DNA of 64,000 nt, taken from Streptomyces aurantiacus JA 4570. GTDB taxonomy: Bacteria > Actinomycetota > Actinomycetes > Streptomycetales > Streptomycetaceae. Positions within the stretch are counted from its first letter, which is position 1; the number at the start of each line of letters is the position of its first letter. The stretch lies in contig NZ_AOPZ01000109.1 of the NCBI RefSeq assembly GCF_000414115.1, positions 62,001 through 126,000 of the forward strand, read 5' to 3'. The translations under genes were made by a program, and so were the position numbers. The notes below the pieces were generated by a model. That model was not told the origin of the DNA. It searched no databases and saw nothing but the letters and a program-made list of their open reading frames with translations. Below are positions 61,732-64,000 of the stretch, piece by piece.

Positions 61732-63513
61732 TCACCCGTGCCAAGACCTCCAAAGCGCCGCATACGCCCCGTCCGCCCCCACCAGCTCGTCATGGCTGCC
61801 GAGTTCGCTGATGCGGCCGTTCTCGACCACGGCGATGACGTCCGCGTCGTGGGCGGTGTGCAGGCGGTGGGCGATGGCCACGACCGTGCGGCCGTCGAGG
61901 ACGCGGGCCAGGGAGCGCTCCAGGTGGCGGGCCGCGCGCGGGTCCAGGAGCGAGGTCGCCTCGTCCAGGACCAGGGTGTGCGGGTCGGCCAGGACGAGCC
62001 GGGCAAGCGCGATCTGCTGCGCCTGCGCGGGGGTGAGGGCGAAGCCGCCCGAGCCGACCTCCGTGTCGAGTTCGTCGTCGAGGACCCGCGCCCAGTCGCC
62101 CGCGTCGACCGCGCCCAGCGCCGCCCACAGCTCGGCGTCGCTCGCCCCGGTCCGCGCGAGCAGCAGATTGTCCCGCAGCGAGCCCACGAAGACGTGGTGC
62201 TCCTGGTTGACGAGCGCCACATGTGCGCGGACGTCTTCCGCGGGCATCCGCGCCAGCTCGGCGCCGCCCAGCGTCACCCGGCCGGTGCGCGGCCCGTAGA
62301 TCCCGGCGAGCAGCCTGCCCAGCGTGGACTTGCCCGCGCCGGAAGGACCGACGAGCGCGACCCGCGAGCCGGGCTCGACGGCGAGGGACACCTCGCGCAG
62401 CACGTCGACCCCCGCGCGGTAGCCGAAGTGCACGTCGTCCGCGAGGACGGCGCGCCCGTCCGGGCGTACGGAGTCGTCGCCCGCGTCCGGCTCGATGTCG
62501 CGTACGCCGACGAGCCGGGCCAGCGACACGTGCGCGACCTGCATCTCGTCGTACCAGCGCAGAATGATGTTCAGCGGGTCGACGAGCATCTGCGCGATGA
62601 GCGCCCCGGTGGTGAGCTGGCCCACCCCGATCCACCCCTGCAGCGCGAACACGCCGCCGATCATGAGGACCGAGCAGAGCACGATGATGTGGGTGGCGTT
62701 GATGACGGGGAAGAGGAGGGAGCGCAGGTAGAGCGTGTAGCGCTCCCAGGCGGTCCACTCCTTGATGCGCCGCTCGGACTGCTCGACGCGGCGCGCGCCG
62801 AGCCGGTGCGCCTCCACGGTGCGCCCCGCGTCGACGGTCTCGGCGAGGGCGGCCGCGACGGCCGCGTACCCGGCGGCCTCCGAGCGGTACGCGGACGGCG
62901 CCCGCTTGAAGTACCAGCGGCAGCCGATGACGAGCACGGGCACGGCGAGCAGGAGCGCCGGGGCGAGCGGCGGCGCGGTCACGGCGAGCCCGCCCACCAG
63001 CAGGCCCGCCCACACCACGCCGATGGCGAGTTGCGGCACGGCCTCCCGCATCGCGTTGGCGAGCCGGTCGACGTCCGTGGTGATACGGGACAGCAGGTCA
63101 CCGGTGCCCGCGCGCTCCAGGACGCCCGGTGGCAGGCCGACCGAGCGCACCAGGAAGTCCTCGCGCAGGTCCGCCAGCATGCGCTCGCCGAGGATCGCCC
63201 CGCGCAGCCGCACCTGGCGCACGAAGAACGCCTGCACAAGCAGCGCGACCGCGAATAGGCCGATGGTGCGCTCCAGATGGAGCTCACGGGACTCCTCGGA
63301 GACGCTCTCCACGAGGTCACCGAGGAGGTACGGACCCACCATGGAGGCGGTCACGGCGAGCGTGTTCACGCCGATGAGCAGCAGAAAGGCGCGCCGGTGG
63401 CGCTGGAACAGCTCGCGTACGTAGGCCCGCACGGTGGCGGACGCCCCGACGGGCAGCGTCTCCGCGGTGGTCGGGGCGGCCGGATCGTACTCCGGTGGCG
63501 CCAGGCCGATCAT
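61732..63513 (-). CDS. ABC exporter half-transporter with degenerate signature motif
   Basis: 593 residues. Six transmembrane helices (about 40-330) precede an ATPase domain with Walker A GPSGAGKST, Walker B LVLDEATSLLD and H-loop IAHRL. The signature loop reads LTPAQAQQ in place of LSGGQ, so one composite ATP site should be weak. The ATG at 63513 overlaps the upstream partner's stop by ATGA. Together they form a heterodimeric type IV-like exporter. Substrates of such pairs range from drugs to peptides and siderophores; none is indicated. Confidence 0.95.
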   Translation of the reverse strand: MIGLAPPEYDPAAPTTAETLPVGASATVRAYVRELFQRHRRAFLLLIGVNTLAVTASMVGPYLLGDLVESVSEESRELHLERTIGLFAVALLVQAFFVRQVRLRGAILGERMLADLREDFLVRSVGLPPGVLERAGTGDLLSRITTDVDRLANAMREAVPQLAIGVVWAGLLVGGLAVTAPPLAPALLLAVPVLVIGCRWYFKRAPSAYRSEAAGYAAVAAALAETVDAGRTVEAHRLGARRVEQSERRIKEWTAWERYTLYLRSLLFPVINATHIIVLCSVLMIGGVFALQGWIGVGQLTTGALIAQMLVDPLNIILRWYDEMQVAHVSLARLVGVRDIEPDAGDDSVRPDGRAVLADDVHFGYRAGVDVLREVSLAVEPGSRVALVGPSGAGKSTLGRLLAGIYGPRTGRVTLGGAELARMPAEDVRAHVALVNQEHHVFVGSLRDNLLLARTGASDAELWAALGAVDAGDWARVLDDELDTEVGSGGFALTPAQAQQIALARLVLADPHTLVLDEATSLLDPRAARHLERSLARVLDGRTVVAIAHRLHTAHDADVIAVVENGRISELGSHDELVGADGAYAALWRSWHG

Positions 63514-64000
63514 GCGGACTCCTCGATGTCGATGTCTATGCGGATGGCGTTGTCGATGTCCGGTACGTTCACTTTGCGCGAGCCGCCGTGGGGTTCACGC
63601 GCTGCGTTCCCGGCGCTCTCCTCGTCGGTCTCCCGCGTCACCACGGCCCGGTAGCGCGGCTCGCTGACGATCAGCTCGCGGTGTTCGCCGACCGCGGCGA
63701 CCTGGCCCTCGTGCAGGAACACGACGCGGTCGGCGCGGTCCAGGAGCAGCGGCGACGAGGTGAGGACGACGGTCGTGCGGCCGGCGCGCAGCTCGCGCAG
63801 GCCGTCCGCGATGCGGGCCTCGGTGTGCGAGTCGACGGCGGACGTCGGCTCGTCGAGCACCAGGGCCTCCGGGTCGGTGACCAGCGACCGGGCCAGCGCC
63901 AGGCGCTGGCGCTGGCCGCCGGACAGGGAACGGCCGCGCTCGGTGAGGCGCGCGTCCATCGGATCGTCCGCGACCGAGCCCTGCAGCAGGGCGTCGAGCA
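63510..64000 (-). CDS. ABC exporter half-transporter, C-terminal part (5' end outside window)
   Basis: The gene runs off the right edge; 163 codons are visible, including the C-terminal end of the ATPase domain. The canonical signature is present (RGRSLSGGQRQRLALARSL), with Walker B ALVLDEPTSAVD and a degenerate H-loop (LTSSPLLLDRA, no His). A tail with a run of acidic and Ile residues ends the protein. It is coupled by an ATGA overlap to the next gene, which carries the degenerate signature. The missing N-terminus should hold the transmembrane domain and Walker A. Confidence 0.93.
   Translation of the reverse strand, partial: LDALLQGSVADDPMDARLTERGRSLSGGQRQRLALARSLVTDPEALVLDEPTSAVDSHTEARIADGLRELRAGRTTVVLTSSPLLLDRADRVVFLHEGQVAAVGEHRELIVSEPRYRAVVTRETDEESAGNAAREPHGGSRKVNVPDIDNAIRIDIDIEESA

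Noticed and set aside
1-64000. tRNA, rRNA or insertion sequences
   Set aside because: No intergenic stretch showed cloverleaf arms, CCA-type ends, transposase motifs or terminal inverted repeats by eye; a tRNAscan or ISfinder run would be decisive.

Overview
The window is about 72% G+C with strongly G/C-biased third codon positions. It carries Streptomyces hallmarks: a four-gene conservon, an AfsR-like NB-ARC protein, a large secreted chitinase, a ROK-controlled xylose locus, a Tat-exported amidase and a rare TTA leucine codon. It looks like an arm or accessory part of a Streptomyces chromosome. About 50 protein genes are supported. I saw no rRNA, tRNA, CRISPR array, insertion sequence, phage gene or chromosome origin. 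Both edges cut genes: a WD40 protein on the left and an ABC exporter subunit on the right.

Layout. 1-10.2 kb: WD40 C-terminus, a five-part secreted phospholipase/chitinase fusion, an NB-ARC/TPR ATPase, a membrane PP2C phosphatase and a small secreted protein. 10.4-13.5 kb: an ArsR-type regulator with TTA as its second codon, a divergent PhzF-fold protein, and an HxlR regulator divergent from a DUF1330 gene across two 17-bp palindromes. 13.8-17.1 kb: aldehyde dehydrogenase with a GAF-domain regulator, followed by an amidase. 18.2-22.1 kb: xylose locus (xylA divergent from xylB-ROK). 22.2-30.4 kb: a Pro-rich membrane protein, a frameshifted phytase-like esterase, a SWIM/SNF2 operon, a fatty acid desaturase and a 60-residue membrane protein. 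30.8-38.8 kb: a HEAT-like protein broken by an in-frame TGA, small unknowns, MpaB-like oxygenase, PadR/hydrolase pair and methyltransferase. 39.0-46.2 kb: MHYT protein, cvnABCD, F420-type oxidoreductase, an extra Roadblock protein and a DUF6397 protein. 46.2-50.7 kb: AraC regulator and a three-enzyme cassette (FAD monooxygenase, alpha/beta hydrolase, extradiol dioxygenase) that reads as an aromatic meta-cleavage pathway. 50.9-58.1 kb: TPR protein, TesB thioesterase, Ski2-like helicase, YdjM-like membrane protein, GlxA-type regulator and GAPDH. 58.2-64 kb: DctA, tartrate/D-malate-type dehydrogenase, LysR regulator and a heterodimeric ABC exporter.

Many modules are catabolic (chitin/phospholipid, xylose, aldehyde, aromatic compound, C4-dicarboxylate), each beside its own regulator. 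A second theme is short tandem repeats of 9, 11, 19 and 25 bp at gene boundaries or in coding N-termini. Two genes carry single-lesion disruptions that could be real mutations or assembly errors. All functional calls rest on motifs and family knowledge; no database search was possible.
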